A stretch of DNA of 30,581 bases from JAKJGV01 sp964617565 (GTDB lineage: Bacteria; Verrucomicrobiota; Kiritimatiellia; CAIQIC01; JAGNIJ01), in contig CAZTYH010000034.1 of assembly GCA_964617565.1 (NCBI GenBank), positions 1 to 30,581 of the forward strand, given 5' to 3'. A program made the translations under genes and the position numbers. The notes below the pieces were generated by a model. The model did not search any database. It had not been told where the DNA came from and saw nothing but the letters and a program-made list of their open reading frames with translations. Positions 14,749 to 23,815 of this stretch are shown here, piece by piece (position 1 is the first letter of the stretch; each line of letters begins with the position of its first letter).

Positions 14749-16914
14749 ATGGCCAATGAACTTACAACCTATTCCAATCGGCCGGCCATCGGGGCAAGGT
14801 CGCACGCCTTTTCCATTTCGGATATGCTTTATCTTCTTTACCGGCATTGGCGCATCCTGCTGGGTGGCTTGTTGCTTGGGCTCGCGGGTGCCGCGGCCAT
14901 CTTTTACACGGCGCCGCTCACGTTTCGTTCCGAAGCCAAGTTGCTGGTCCGCTATATAGCCGATTCCAGTGCGATGGATCCATCCACGGAAGGTAGCCGG
15001 GTGGTGATGCTGGATTCACGCGGCGAGAACATCATCAATACGGAAATAGAAATTCTCGTCAGCCGCGACTCGGTGGAAAAGGTGGTGGACCGCATCGGAC
15101 CGGATCAATTCCCGATGCATAGAACAAACGAGACCTCGCGGGCGCGCATCCTTCGAAGCATCATGCAGAACCTGCATGTTGAGGTTCCGAGACGCAGCAA
15201 TGTGATTCGGGTGTATTACGACGGGCCGACGCCGGAACTCGCGGTTCAGGTGTTGACCTACGTGGTCGAAGCCTACCAGGAGAGGCATCTGCGTGTGCGC
15301 CGTTCTCCGGAAGGCTATGAGTTTCTTGTCCAGCAGACGGATCTGAATCGCGGTCGGTTGGCGGAAACGGAGGAAGAACTCAGGAAGCTGAAAAACGAAT
15401 TCGGCGTGATCTCGCTGGCTGAATCGCGCCAGATCATTCTGACCCGCATGGAAGACATTCGGCGTGCGCTGGGTACGGCAGAAGCCGATCTGGCGGCGGC
15501 GCAAGCCAGGTTCAAGATTGTGGAGCCGACCCTCAAATACCGGGTTGGACCCACCCTGGCCCTGTCTTCGACAGGTCGCGTGGCCCAGGCCGGTTCTGCG
15601 CGTGAACGATTAACCCGTCTTGAACAGCGTGAACAGGATCTCCTCGTGACGTATCGAGCGGACAGCACACCGGTTCAGAGCCTTCGATCCCAGATAGAAG
15701 AATTGCGCAAGGTGCTGTCTGCTATTCCGGCTGATGACGAAAGTTCGCCTGGGGACGAGCCGCGGTATTTCGTCCCGGAGGAGGCCGAGGTCGCGGTGCA
15801 GCAGGCGCGCATTGGCGCCTTGCGTACGCAGTTGGCGGAAGCCGGGGAGGAGGCGCGGCGGCTTGAGCGTATCGAGAGCAGGATCGTGCAATTGGAGAGA
15901 AGCCGCCAGGTGCAGGAGGAAAACTACCGGACCTTTTCACGCAGCCTGGAACAGGCACGCATCAACGAGGCGCTAGAGGCATCCAAATTCAGCAACATCA
16001 GCGTCATCCAGCCCGCATCTCTGGTGTCGGCCATGCACCGCCCGAAGCTGTATCGGAACATGTTGATCTCGCTGGGTATCGGATTGATGCTCTCGTTGTC
16101 TGTAATTGCCGGCTTGGAGCTGTTGCCGGGACGAAAAGTCCGGCGGACGCGTGATCTCGAAACCGGCCTTGGCGTGCCGGTCCTGCTGACGGTTCCAAAA
16201 GTGAGCAAGCCCGTGTGGCGTGACAAAAAAGCGGCTTCGGGCGAAAATCCGCGCGCGCAGGATGAAACGCAATTGCCGACCGTTGCGGCTTTGCAGCCGT
16301 ATTATGACGCTCTGGGCGACCGGATCCTGCGGATGATGGGGTCCAAGTCGCCCGATCCGTGCCTTATCGGAGTGACTGGTGTCGGAGAGGGATCGGGCGT
16401 CACCACCATGGCCGCCGGTCTTGCGGTTACGCTTGCGCAATACCATGAAGCACGCGTGCTGCTCATGGACCCCGAACCGCATGTGGCGAAAGACGGACGG
16501 TTTCCTGGAATCACGTCGAGCAGTGGTGCGCTCGATATTCTGGCAAATGCGAAGGGCCACGTGACGGTCATTGAGCACAACTTGTTCATGCTGGGACCGA
16601 CGTTGGAAACGCCTCTTCCGGCGACCAGCCTTGTCCGGAAGTGGCCGGACCTCGTCTCCCAGGCTCGCAACGGGGGATATCGCTTCGTTGTGTTGGATCT
16701 GCCGACGCTTACGGCGGTCAGTCCGTCTCTGCGGCTGGTCAATCAGATTCATGCCACGGTACTGGTGGTCGAGGCGGATCGTGACCAGTGGACCTCGGTG
16801 CACCAGGCGTGCGACTTGTTGCAGCGAAGCGGCGCCCGGGTGGCCGGTGCTGTGCTCAACAAGGTTTCGGAGAAGCAGCAGGAACCCGGGTGGCTTCAGG
16901 CGATAGCGCATTGA
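14749..16914 (+). CDS. Wzc-like chain-length protein with degenerate kinase domain
   Basis: A 721-residue inner-membrane polysaccharide co-polymerase. TM1 is about residues 36-53, followed by a Wzz domain and long coiled-coil segments (QTDLNRGRLAETEEELRKLK; VQQARIGALRTQLAEAGEEA), a GNVR-type region and TM2 (about 438-460). The cytoplasmic ATPase-like domain (about 515-715) has GVGEGSGVTTMAAGLA where a BY-kinase would have a GKS/T P-loop; the Lys is replaced by Val551. Walker A' reads VLLMDPEP (570-577). No C-terminal Tyr cluster is present (ending GWLQAIAH). It therefore probably regulates chain length without the usual tyrosine kinase cycle. AGGAG (14737-14741) fixes ATG 14749. Confidence 0.88.
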   Translation: MANELTTYSNRPAIGARSHAFSISDMLYLLYRHWRILLGGLLLGLAGAAAIFYTAPLTFRSEAKLLVRYIADSSAMDPSTEGSRVVMLDSRGENIINTEIEILVSRDSVEKVVDRIGPDQFPMHRTNETSRARILRSIMQNLHVEVPRRSNVIRVYYDGPTPELAVQVLTYVVEAYQERHLRVRRSPEGYEFLVQQTDLNRGRLAETEEELRKLKNEFGVISLAESRQIILTRMEDIRRALGTAEADLAAAQARFKIVEPTLKYRVGPTLALSSTGRVAQAGSARERLTRLEQREQDLLVTYRADSTPVQSLRSQIEELRKVLSAIPADDESSPGDEPRYFVPEEAEVAVQQARIGALRTQLAEAGEEARRLERIESRIVQLERSRQVQEENYRTFSRSLEQARINEALEASKFSNISVIQPASLVSAMHRPKLYRNMLISLGIGLMLSLSVIAGLELLPGRKVRRTRDLETGLGVPVLLTVPKVSKPVWRDKKAASGENPRAQDETQLPTVAALQPYYDALGDRILRMMGSKSPDPCLIGVTGVGEGSGVTTMAAGLAVTLAQYHEARVLLMDPEPHVAKDGRFPGITSSSGALDILANAKGHVTVIEHNLFMLGPTLETPLPATSLVRKWPDLVSQARNGGYRFVVLDLPTLTAVSPSLRLVNQIHATVLVVEADRDQWTSVHQACDLLQRSGARVAGAVLNKVSEKQQEPGWLQAIAH

Positions 16915-16978
16915 TTGGGCGGTGGATGCCTCCGGATGTTCCTGGTTGATGCCGCGCAAATCTTTATAAGTGCCTCCC

Positions 16979-19075
16979 ATGCTTTCATCGGTCCTTTATA
17001 ACTCCAAGCAGTTGTTACCCCGGCGGCTTCAAATAGCCATGCGCCGCGCAAGGGCAAAGCGCCGCTTCGCGCAGGCGGGCGACTCCTGGCCGATACGATC
17101 GGATGCAGGCGTCCCGCCCGAAGGCTGGCCCGGCTGGCCGGATGGGCATCGGTTTGCGTTGGTGCTTACGCATGACGTGGATACCGCGCGCGGTTTGGCG
17201 CGGTGCTCCGAGTTGGCGCGGCTCGAACGCGAAAGGGGATTCCGCTCTGCATTTTATTTTGTCCCAGAAGGTCGCTACACGCTGCAGGACGATCTGCGTG
17301 AGAGCCTGGCGAGAGACGGCTTTGAAGTCGGGGTGCACGGTCTGTATCATGACTGGAAAACGTTTCTTTCCCGGGGCGTGTTTGAGCGGCGCGCTTCCCG
17401 CATCCGGGATTACGCGAAGCAATGGAAAGCGGGAGGATTCCGGGCTCCATCCATGATTCGCAATCTCGATTGGATCGGCGAGTTGGGTTTTGATTACGAC
17501 TCGTCCAGTTTCGACAACGATCCGTTCGAACCACAACCGCAAAGCGCCGGGACGATCTTTCCCTATTGGGTTCAAAGCCGCACGACGGGAAAGAAGTACG
17601 TGGAAATGCCCTACACGCTTCCGCAGGATCACACCCTGTATGTGATTCTCCAGGAGCGCGGGGCGGATGTCTGGAAAAAGAAGCTCGACTGGATCGCGGC
17701 GCATGGCGGCATGGCCATGCCGATTGTGCACCCCGATTACCTGTGCCTGCACGGGAAGCCCGGCTTCGAAGAATTTCCCGTCGAGTGGTATCTCGAATTT
17801 CTTGATTACGTGAAGCAGAATTATTCGGGCCGATACTGGTCCGCCTTGCCGCACGAGGTGGCCGCGTATTTTCGGCAGGCCTGCGCCGGGCAAAAGCCGC
17901 GATCCCGCCGCCGGGTCGCCATGGCGGCCTACGCCTATTACGACACCGACAACCGGATCATTCGCTATGCGGAAACGCTCGCCCGCCGCGGTGACGAGGT
18001 GGACGTCATCGCGTTGCGGCGGCCCGGGCAGCCGCGGGAAGGTTTTCTCAACGGCGTGCGCGTGTCGCGCATCCAGCAGCGGCAACGGAACGAGCGCTTT
18101 GCCGTGACGTATCTGTTTCGCATGTTTTCGTTCCTGGTCCGGTCGTCTGCCTTGCTGCTATGGCGTGCGGCGCGAAGGCGCTACGATGTGGTGCACGTAC
18201 ACTCGGTTCCCGACTTCGAGGTCTTTTCGGCCATGGGTCCGCGATGGTGCGGCGCAGGGGTCATGCTGGATATCCACGACCTTTCGCCGGAATTCTACGC
18301 CAGCAAATTCGGCATCGGAGTTAAACACCTGATCGTGCGATTCCTGCAATGGGTGGAACGGATATCCTGCCGGTATGCGGATCACGTAATCGTGGCGAAC
18401 GATCTCTGGCGCGAGCGCCTGGTTGAGCGGTCCGTCAAGGCGGATCGCTGCAGCGTCGTGTTGAATCATGTGGACCGCCGCTTCCTCGATTCCGTTCATC
18501 GGCCCGAAGTGGACGGGCGCTTTCGTATAGTCTATCCCGGCGGACTTCAGTGGCACCAGGGGCTGGACATTGCCATTGAAGCCTTTGCCCGCGTTTGCGA
18601 TTCGATTCCGGGCGCGGAGTTCCTGATCTACGGAGAGGGGAGTGACAAGAATCGGCTGTTGGGTGTTGTCGAGAGATTGCGGATCGGTGAGCGCGTGAAG
18701 TTTCGCGATCCCGTTCCGTTCGAAACGATTCCTTCCCTGCTTGCGGAGGCCGATCTCGGCGTGGTGGCGAAACGGGCCGATTCGTTCGGCAACGAAGCGT
18801 TCAGCACGAAGATCCTCGAGTTCATGTCGCAGGGGGTCCCGGTGATTTGTTCGCGCACGGCCATTGATCAATACTATTTTACCGATCAACTGGTCCGCTT
18901 TTTCCCGTCGGGCAACGTGGAAGAGCTTGCGCAAGCCATCCTTGAAATGGCGCACAATCCGGAGACGCGGAAAAAATATGTCACGGCAGGCCGGGAGTAT
19001 GTGGCACAAAACAACTGGGAAATTCACAAGCAGGCCTATCTTGATCTCGTGGATCGGTTGGCGGAAAAATCATGA
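16979..19075 (+). CDS. Polysaccharide deacetylase-like domain fused to GT4 glycosyltransferase
   Basis: A 698-residue two-domain protein in one unbroken frame. Residues about 55-300 resemble NodB/CE4 deacetylases of the THDVD type: LVLTHDVDTA (metal Asp at 66), VGVHGLYHDW (H-x3-H, 122-126) and GGFRAPSM. Residues about 312-698 are a GT-B fold GT4 glycosyltransferase: YYDTDNRIIRYAETLARRGDE, YDVVHVHSVPD, IVYPGGLQWHQGLDIAIEAF, FLIYGEGSDK and ILEFMSQGVPVICS. The pair could deacetylate and extend the same sugar, or the N-terminal part may only bind carbohydrate. The start is uncertain: GTG 16970 is in frame and neither has a good ribosome binding site. It overlaps the next gene, itself a deacetylase. 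Confidence 0.85.
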   Translation: MLSSVLYNSKQLLPRRLQIAMRRARAKRRFAQAGDSWPIRSDAGVPPEGWPGWPDGHRFALVLTHDVDTARGLARCSELARLERERGFRSAFYFVPEGRYTLQDDLRESLARDGFEVGVHGLYHDWKTFLSRGVFERRASRIRDYAKQWKAGGFRAPSMIRNLDWIGELGFDYDSSSFDNDPFEPQPQSAGTIFPYWVQSRTTGKKYVEMPYTLPQDHTLYVILQERGADVWKKKLDWIAAHGGMAMPIVHPDYLCLHGKPGFEEFPVEWYLEFLDYVKQNYSGRYWSALPHEVAAYFRQACAGQKPRSRRRVAMAAYAYYDTDNRIIRYAETLARRGDEVDVIALRRPGQPREGFLNGVRVSRIQQRQRNERFAVTYLFRMFSFLVRSSALLLWRAARRRYDVVHVHSVPDFEVFSAMGPRWCGAGVMLDIHDLSPEFYASKFGIGVKHLIVRFLQWVERISCRYADHVIVANDLWRERLVERSVKADRCSVVLNHVDRRFLDSVHRPEVDGRFRIVYPGGLQWHQGLDIAIEAFARVCDSIPGAEFLIYGEGSDKNRLLGVVERLRIGERVKFRDPVPFETIPSLLAEADLGVVAKRADSFGNEAFSTKILEFMSQGVPVICSRTAIDQYYFTDQLVRFFPSGNVEELAQAILEMAHNPETRKKYVTAGREYVAQNNWEIHKQAYLDLVDRLAEKS

Positions 19076-19917
19076 GCCGTCTGGATCGCACGTTCACCCT
19101 GGCGCTGGATCGCGTCTTCCGCGGGCTTGTGTCTCGTCGTGTCGGCGTGCCTGTGCTGATGTACCACTCGATTTCCGCGGATGAAGATGAACGCTCGCAC
19201 CCCTATTACCGCACCAACACAACCCCGGAACGCTTCCGCATGCAGATGCAGTGGCTCGCGGAGCAGGGGTGTGCCGCCAAAGGGCTGGATGCGGGCCTGC
19301 TGGAGAATGGGCAGGAAGGGCAGAAGCGCGTGGTGATCACGTTTGATGATGGTTTTGCCGGCGTGGCCGAAAACGCCGCTCCAATACTTTCGCAGCACGG
19401 ATTCACGGCGACCGTTTTTCTCCCGACAGCTTTTATCGCCGATACGAGGAGGGAATTTGTCGGCCGGCCCTGCCTGACATGGGCCGAAGTACGTGATCTG
19501 CGCAGTGCCGGTTTCAGCTTTGGATCCCACACGGCGCACCACAGGGAACTGATCCGCCTTCCCGCGGAAGAGATGCGAAGGGAATTGTCCGAATCGCGCG
19601 AGCGCATCGAGCAGGAGCTGCGCGAGCGTGTCACTACGTTTTCCTATCCCTTCGCCTTTCCCGAGGCGCACCGATCGTTTGTTCAGCGGTTCCGTTCCCT
19701 GCTGGCCGAGACCGGGTACACGAAGGCCGTCACGACGCGGATCGGCACATACAGGCCTGGCGATGATCTGCTCACGATCAAGCGGCTGCCGGTCAATTCG
19801 GATGATGACCGGGCCCTTTTCGCCGCAAAGCTTCGAGGGGCGTATAATTGGATGGGTGGAGCCCAGCGTGTCATCAAATATGCCGGAAGAATATTGGGAC
19901 GGAGGGGGGCAGCATGA
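19072..19917 (+). CDS. Polysaccharide deacetylase (CE4/NodB type)
   Basis: A 281-residue deacetylase. Motif 1 is VVITFDDGF (catalytic/metal Asp92-Asp93), motif 2 is SHTAHH (His153 and His157), and FSYPFAFPE is the later loop. VPVLMYHSIS at the N-terminus is shared by exosortase-locus and PgaB-like deacetylases. It would remove N- or O-acetyl groups from the repeat unit or polymer. No signal peptide is visible, so cytoplasmic action on lipid-linked intermediates is likely, though the basic N-terminus could be membrane-bound. ATGA overlaps at both ends tie it to the fusion protein upstream and the GT2 downstream. Confidence 0.88.
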   Translation: MSRLDRTFTLALDRVFRGLVSRRVGVPVLMYHSISADEDERSHPYYRTNTTPERFRMQMQWLAEQGCAAKGLDAGLLENGQEGQKRVVITFDDGFAGVAENAAPILSQHGFTATVFLPTAFIADTRREFVGRPCLTWAEVRDLRSAGFSFGSHTAHHRELIRLPAEEMRRELSESRERIEQELRERVTTFSYPFAFPEAHRSFVQRFRSLLAETGYTKAVTTRIGTYRPGDDLLTIKRLPVNSDDDRALFAAKLRGAYNWMGGAQRVIKYAGRILGRRGAA

Positions 19918-20798
19918 GTGATCCCCGTTACGTGGTGATCATTCCCGCGCGTGATGAGGAGTTGTTGATCGTTAACACGCTGAACTCGCTTGCAGCCCAG
20001 ACGATTCCCCCGGCGGAGTGTGTCGTGGTGAACGATGGATCGCGCGATGCGACGGGTGATGTGGCGGAGCGATTTGCGGCACGATACCCGTGGGTGCGTG
20101 TTGTTCACAGGACGGATCGCGGATGCCGCGCATCGGGCGGTGGCGTCATGGAAGCGTTCGCCGAAGGTTTCGCGGCTGTGCGGCTGTCCGGCTGGGATTT
20201 CCTGGTCAAGCTGGACGCCGACTTGTCGTTTGAGCCGGATTATTTTCAAAAATGTTTTGCGCGATTTGAGGCGGATGCCCGGCTGGGAATCGGGGGTGGC
20301 ATGATATGCGTTCAGCGCAGCGGAAAGTCGGTGGTGGAGTTTCCCGGCGATCCGCCTTTTCACGTTCGCGGCGCCACGAAGATTTATCGCCGCGCATGCT
20401 GGGATCAGATCGGTGGGCTGGTGCGTAGCACGGGGTGGGATACGATAGATGAACTGATGGCCAACCAGCACGGCTGGAAGACGTATACTTTCAAGGAAAT
20501 CCTTCTGCTTCAGCATCGGGAAACGGGACGATCCGGCACGCGTTGGCGCGACTATGTGAAGAACGGGCGCGCGAACTATCTTACGGGTTACCATCCGCTT
20601 TTCATGTTTCTCAAGTGCATGAGAAGATTGCTCGCGGGGCCGTACTTCGTTATGTCGGCCGGCCTTGGCTGGGGTTATTTTTCGGCATGGGTCCGCAGGA
20701 TGCCGCGGCCCGTTGACCGGGCTTTTGTGGAGTACGTGCGGCGGGAGCAAATGAATTGCATACGGGGCCGGACCAATTTGTGGACCCGGCCCGACTGA
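19914..20798 (+). CDS. Family 2 glycosyltransferase
   Basis: A 294-residue GT-A glycosyltransferase. YVVIIPARDEELLIVNTLNSL is the nucleotide-binding start, CVVVNDGSRDATG follows, and LVKLDADLSFEPDYF holds the metal-binding DAD. The acceptor-side region has GWDTIDELMANQHGWKTYTF, a WDTxDE-like catalytic box. A C-terminal hydrophobic helix (GPYFVMSAGLGWGYFSAW) may tether it to the membrane. It should add one sugar to the lipid-linked repeat unit; donor and acceptor are unknown. The start overlaps the deacetylase stop by ATGA, with GGAGGGG just upstream. Confidence 0.87.
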   Translation: MSDPRYVVIIPARDEELLIVNTLNSLAAQTIPPAECVVVNDGSRDATGDVAERFAARYPWVRVVHRTDRGCRASGGGVMEAFAEGFAAVRLSGWDFLVKLDADLSFEPDYFQKCFARFEADARLGIGGGMICVQRSGKSVVEFPGDPPFHVRGATKIYRRACWDQIGGLVRSTGWDTIDELMANQHGWKTYTFKEILLLQHRETGRSGTRWRDYVKNGRANYLTGYHPLFMFLKCMRRLLAGPYFVMSAGLGWGYFSAWVRRMPRPVDRAFVEYVRREQMNCIRGRTNLWTRPD

Positions 20799-20805
20799 TT
20801 GCGCC

Positions 20806-21750
20806 ATGGATATATCCGTCATTATTGTCAATTGGCGATCCGCCGCGTACCTGCAGAAATGTCTTCGATCACTTCACCCCGCGCTGGCCGGACTCGCCGC
20901 GGAAGTGATCGTGATTGATAACGCTTCGTTCGATGGGAGCGCGAGCGTGACCGCCGCGGATTTTCCCGGCGCGATCTTCATCCAGGAGGAAAACAATCTC
21001 GGTTTTGCAGGTGCGAACAACGCCGCCGCTCGCAGGGCGCGGGGAGATATGCTGCTGTTTCTGAATCCCGATACGGAAGTTGAGCCCGATGCGGTTCGCC
21101 GGTTGTTGGAGTCGCTGCGGGGGTGGGCTTCGGCCGCGATCGCCGGACCGCGCGTACTGAACGGAGATCGGACGGTTCAAACCAGTTGTGTGCAATCCTT
21201 TCCGACGGTGGTTAATCAACTTCTTGATTCGGAGTTCCTTCGAAGGGTATGGCCCTCGGCTCCTTTCTGGGGCACGAAGGCGCTGGTTCACGAGTCTGCG
21301 GAGGCGTCCGTGGTTGAAGCAGTGGCCGGATCGTGTCTCATGATCCGCCGCTCCGTATTCGAAGAGCTCAACGGTTTTGACACGCACTATTTCATGTACG
21401 GCGAGGATTTGGATCTCTGCCGGCGCGTCGCGCGACTCGGATCAAGTTGCCTGCACGTTCCGCGCGCACGGATTATTCATTACGGCGGTGGCAGCAGCTC
21501 CCTTGTTGGAAGCGGATTTTCGATCGTGACCATGCGCCAGGCCGTGTACCGGTTCATGCGGATTCATCAGGGGGCGTGGCGCGCGGTGTTGTACCGGCTG
21601 TCGCTTGGATTTTCGGCGCTGCTTCGCATTCCGCTGGCCATCGTTACCCTGCCGTTTCGGCGAGGCCGCTCTCTTCAAACCATGAGGAAGTGGAGCTGGA
21701 TCGCGCTCTGGAGCGTGGGGTGGACGCCAGATTATGCGCGTCGCGGTTGA
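20806..21750 (+). CDS. Family 2 glycosyltransferase, rhamnosyltransferase-like
   Basis: A 314-residue GT2 enzyme of the WbbL-like group. ISVIIVNWRSAAYLQKCLRSL, VIVIDNASFDGS, ENNLGFAGANNAAARRARGD and FLNPDTEVEPDAVR are the standard ordered motifs. SCLMIRRSVFEELNGFDTHYFMYGEDLDLCRR is the acceptor-side block. Relatives often transfer rhamnose or other deoxy sugars; the donor is not provable here. The C-terminus has a basic-hydrophobic segment consistent with peripheral membrane attachment. It follows the previous gene by 7 bases. Confidence 0.88.
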   Translation: MDISVIIVNWRSAAYLQKCLRSLHPALAGLAAEVIVIDNASFDGSASVTAADFPGAIFIQEENNLGFAGANNAAARRARGDMLLFLNPDTEVEPDAVRRLLESLRGWASAAIAGPRVLNGDRTVQTSCVQSFPTVVNQLLDSEFLRRVWPSAPFWGTKALVHESAEASVVEAVAGSCLMIRRSVFEELNGFDTHYFMYGEDLDLCRRVARLGSSCLHVPRARIIHYGGGSSSLVGSGFSIVTMRQAVYRFMRIHQGAWRAVLYRLSLGFSALLRIPLAIVTLPFRRGRSLQTMRKWSWIALWSVGWTPDYARRG

Positions 21751-21761
21751 TCGGAACGCCT

Positions 21762-23815
21762 ATGTGTGGAATCGTCGGCAAACTGAATTTTGAATCGGAA
21801 AAAACCGTCTCCCGGGATGAAATAGGGGCGATGTTGGGTCCGATCCTTCACCGCGGGCCGGACGGGCAGGGCATCCATCTTGACGGCCCCGCGGGGTTGG
21901 GTCATTGCCGGTTGTCCATCATTGATCTTTCAACCGGCGATCAACCCATGACCAACGAAGACAAGACAATCTGGGTTGTCTTCAATGGGGAGATTTATAA
22001 CTTCGAGACGCTTCGCGATCAGCTTGTGGCCAGGGGGCATGTATTCCATTCACGGTCCGATACGGAAGTGATCGTCCACGCGTACGAAGAATTCGGCCCG
22101 GAGTGCGTGAACAAGTTCAAGGGGATGTTTGCCTTCGCGCTGTGGGATGCGTCCCGCCGCCGCCTCCTCGTCGCGCGCGATCGCGTGGGCATCAAGCCTC
22201 TTTACTATGCCCACCTTCGCGATACGCTTTTGTTCGCCTCGGAGTTCAAGGCCATCATGACGGATTCCTCCGCGCCGAGGGACATTGACCATGGCGCAAT
22301 CCGGCAGTTCACGTCTTTTAATTATATTCCCGGCGAGAAGACGCTTTTCCGGCACGTCCGCAAGCTGCTGCCGGGACATTATCTTGTGGCGGAGAACGGC
22401 AAAGTCACCATCCGTCGTTACTGGGATCTTGAATTCACGGATGCGCGCGCGGCGATTTCGCTGGAAGAGGCGACGGAGGAATTGCGCGCCCTCCTGGCGG
22501 ATACGGTGCGTTCGCACATGATCGCCGACGTGCCGGTCGGTGTGCTCTTGAGCGGCGGGGTTGATTCATCAGCCGTGCTCAGTTTCGCCGTCGAGGGCAC
22601 GCGGAAAAAAGTGAGCACCTTCACGGTGGGCTTCGACGGCGGGCAGGTCGTGGACGAGCGCCCCTATGCGCGTCTGACAGCCCGGCGCTTCGGGACGGAA
22701 CATCACGACATCAGCATCACGCCGCGTGATTTCTGGGATTTCCTTCCAACGTACGTCCGGCACATGGAGGAACCGGTTTGCGAGCCGCCCGCCGTGGCGC
22801 TGTATTACGTGTCGCGGCTGGCGCGCGACCACGTGAAGGTCCTGCTTTCCGGCGAGGGAGGCGACGAAGCCTTTGCCGGCTATCCGAATTATCCGGGCAT
22901 GCTTCGTCTTGAGCGATGGCGAAGCAGGCTNNNNNNNNNNNNNNNNNNNNNNNNNNNNNNNNNNNNNNNNNNNNNNNNNNNNNNNNNNNNNNNNNNNNNN
23001 NNNNNNNNNNNNNNNNNNNNNNNNNNNNNNCCGGCTATCCGAATTATCCGGGCATGCTTCGTCTTGAGCGATGGCGAAGCAGGCTGGGGGTGTTGGCCCG
23101 GCCTGTCGGCGAGGCCGCCGCACTTGCGGGGCGCTTGATAGGCGATGGGCGTGTGGAAAAATACGGAGCAGCGCTCGGGCGTCCCCTGTCTTCACAGTAT
23201 TTCAGCCGTACGTCCGGCCCGGCTTCCTTTTTCAACCGCAACGCCGCGCGATTCTGTTCTCCCGATTTCCTGGCCCGGACAGCGGCGGACGCGCCGGAGG
23301 ATTTTGTGCGACCGTTGTTTGCGAAGGTCTCTGATCAATCGCTTTTGAACCAGATGCTTTTTCTCGACACCATGACGTGGCTGCCCGACGACCTGCTGGT
23401 GAAAGCCGACAAGATCACGATGGCCAATTCCCTCGAATTGCGGGTTCCGTTGTTGGACCATACCGTGCTCGAATTTGCCGCGTCGTTGCCGGATGAAGTC
23501 AAGGTCAAGGGAAGAGAAACAAAGCGCGTGTTGAAGTCCGCCTTCGCGAAAGTACTGCCGGAGGAAATCCTGCGGCGCAGGAAAGCCGGGTTTCCCGTGC
23601 CGTATGAGCAGTGGTTGTGTCGCGACTTTAAAGCGCAGTTGGCAGAAATAATGCTATCGCCCGGCGCTTTATCGCGCGGATATTTCCGCCGGCAGGAAAT
23701 GGAGAATCTGCTGCGCGTGAATGCGCGCAGCGGACGTTACGCCAAAGAAGTATTTTCGCTGCTGGTGCTGGAATTGTGGCACCGGCAGTTCCTGGATTCG
23801 GCTGCGCATGAGTGA
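21762..23815 (+). CDS. Asparagine synthase-like glutamine amidotransferase (interrupted only by an assembly gap)
   Basis: An AsnB-like enzyme: class II glutaminase with the catalytic Cys in MCGIVGKLN, LHRGPDGQGIHLDGPAGLGH, FNGEIYN and ARDRVGIKPLYYA, then a synthetase domain with the PP-loop LLSGGVDSSAVLS and LLSGEGGDEAFAGYPNYP. The frame breaks at a run of 100 Ns (22931-23030). The 55 bases before the gap are repeated exactly after it. Collapsing gap and duplicate (155 bases) restores a single frame of 632 residues, matching exosortase-locus AsnB proteins. The role is probably amidation of a uronic acid or amino-sugar carboxyl group, rather than free asparagine synthesis. It overlaps the next gene by 8 bases. 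Confidence 0.9.
22876..22930. repeat. Left copy of 55-base exact duplication at the gap
   Basis: This 55-base segment of asnB ends at the gap and is identical to 23031-23085. The length fits a k-mer overlap between two contig ends joined with placeholder Ns. Almost certainly artificial. Confidence 0.95.
22931..23030. other. Assembly gap of 100 Ns
   Basis: Exactly 100 Ns, the usual placeholder for a gap of unknown size. The exact 55-base overlap of its flanks and the restored reading frame both say that no sequence is missing. Confidence 0.98.
23031..23085. repeat. Right copy of 55-base exact duplication at the gap
   Basis: Identical to 22876-22930. Downstream sequence continues the asnB frame when this copy is merged with the left one. 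Confidence 0.95.

Noticed and set aside
21762..23138. asnB as a frameshifted pseudogene or two genes
   Set aside because: The break coincides with the N gap and the exact 55-base duplication; collapsing them restores one frame.
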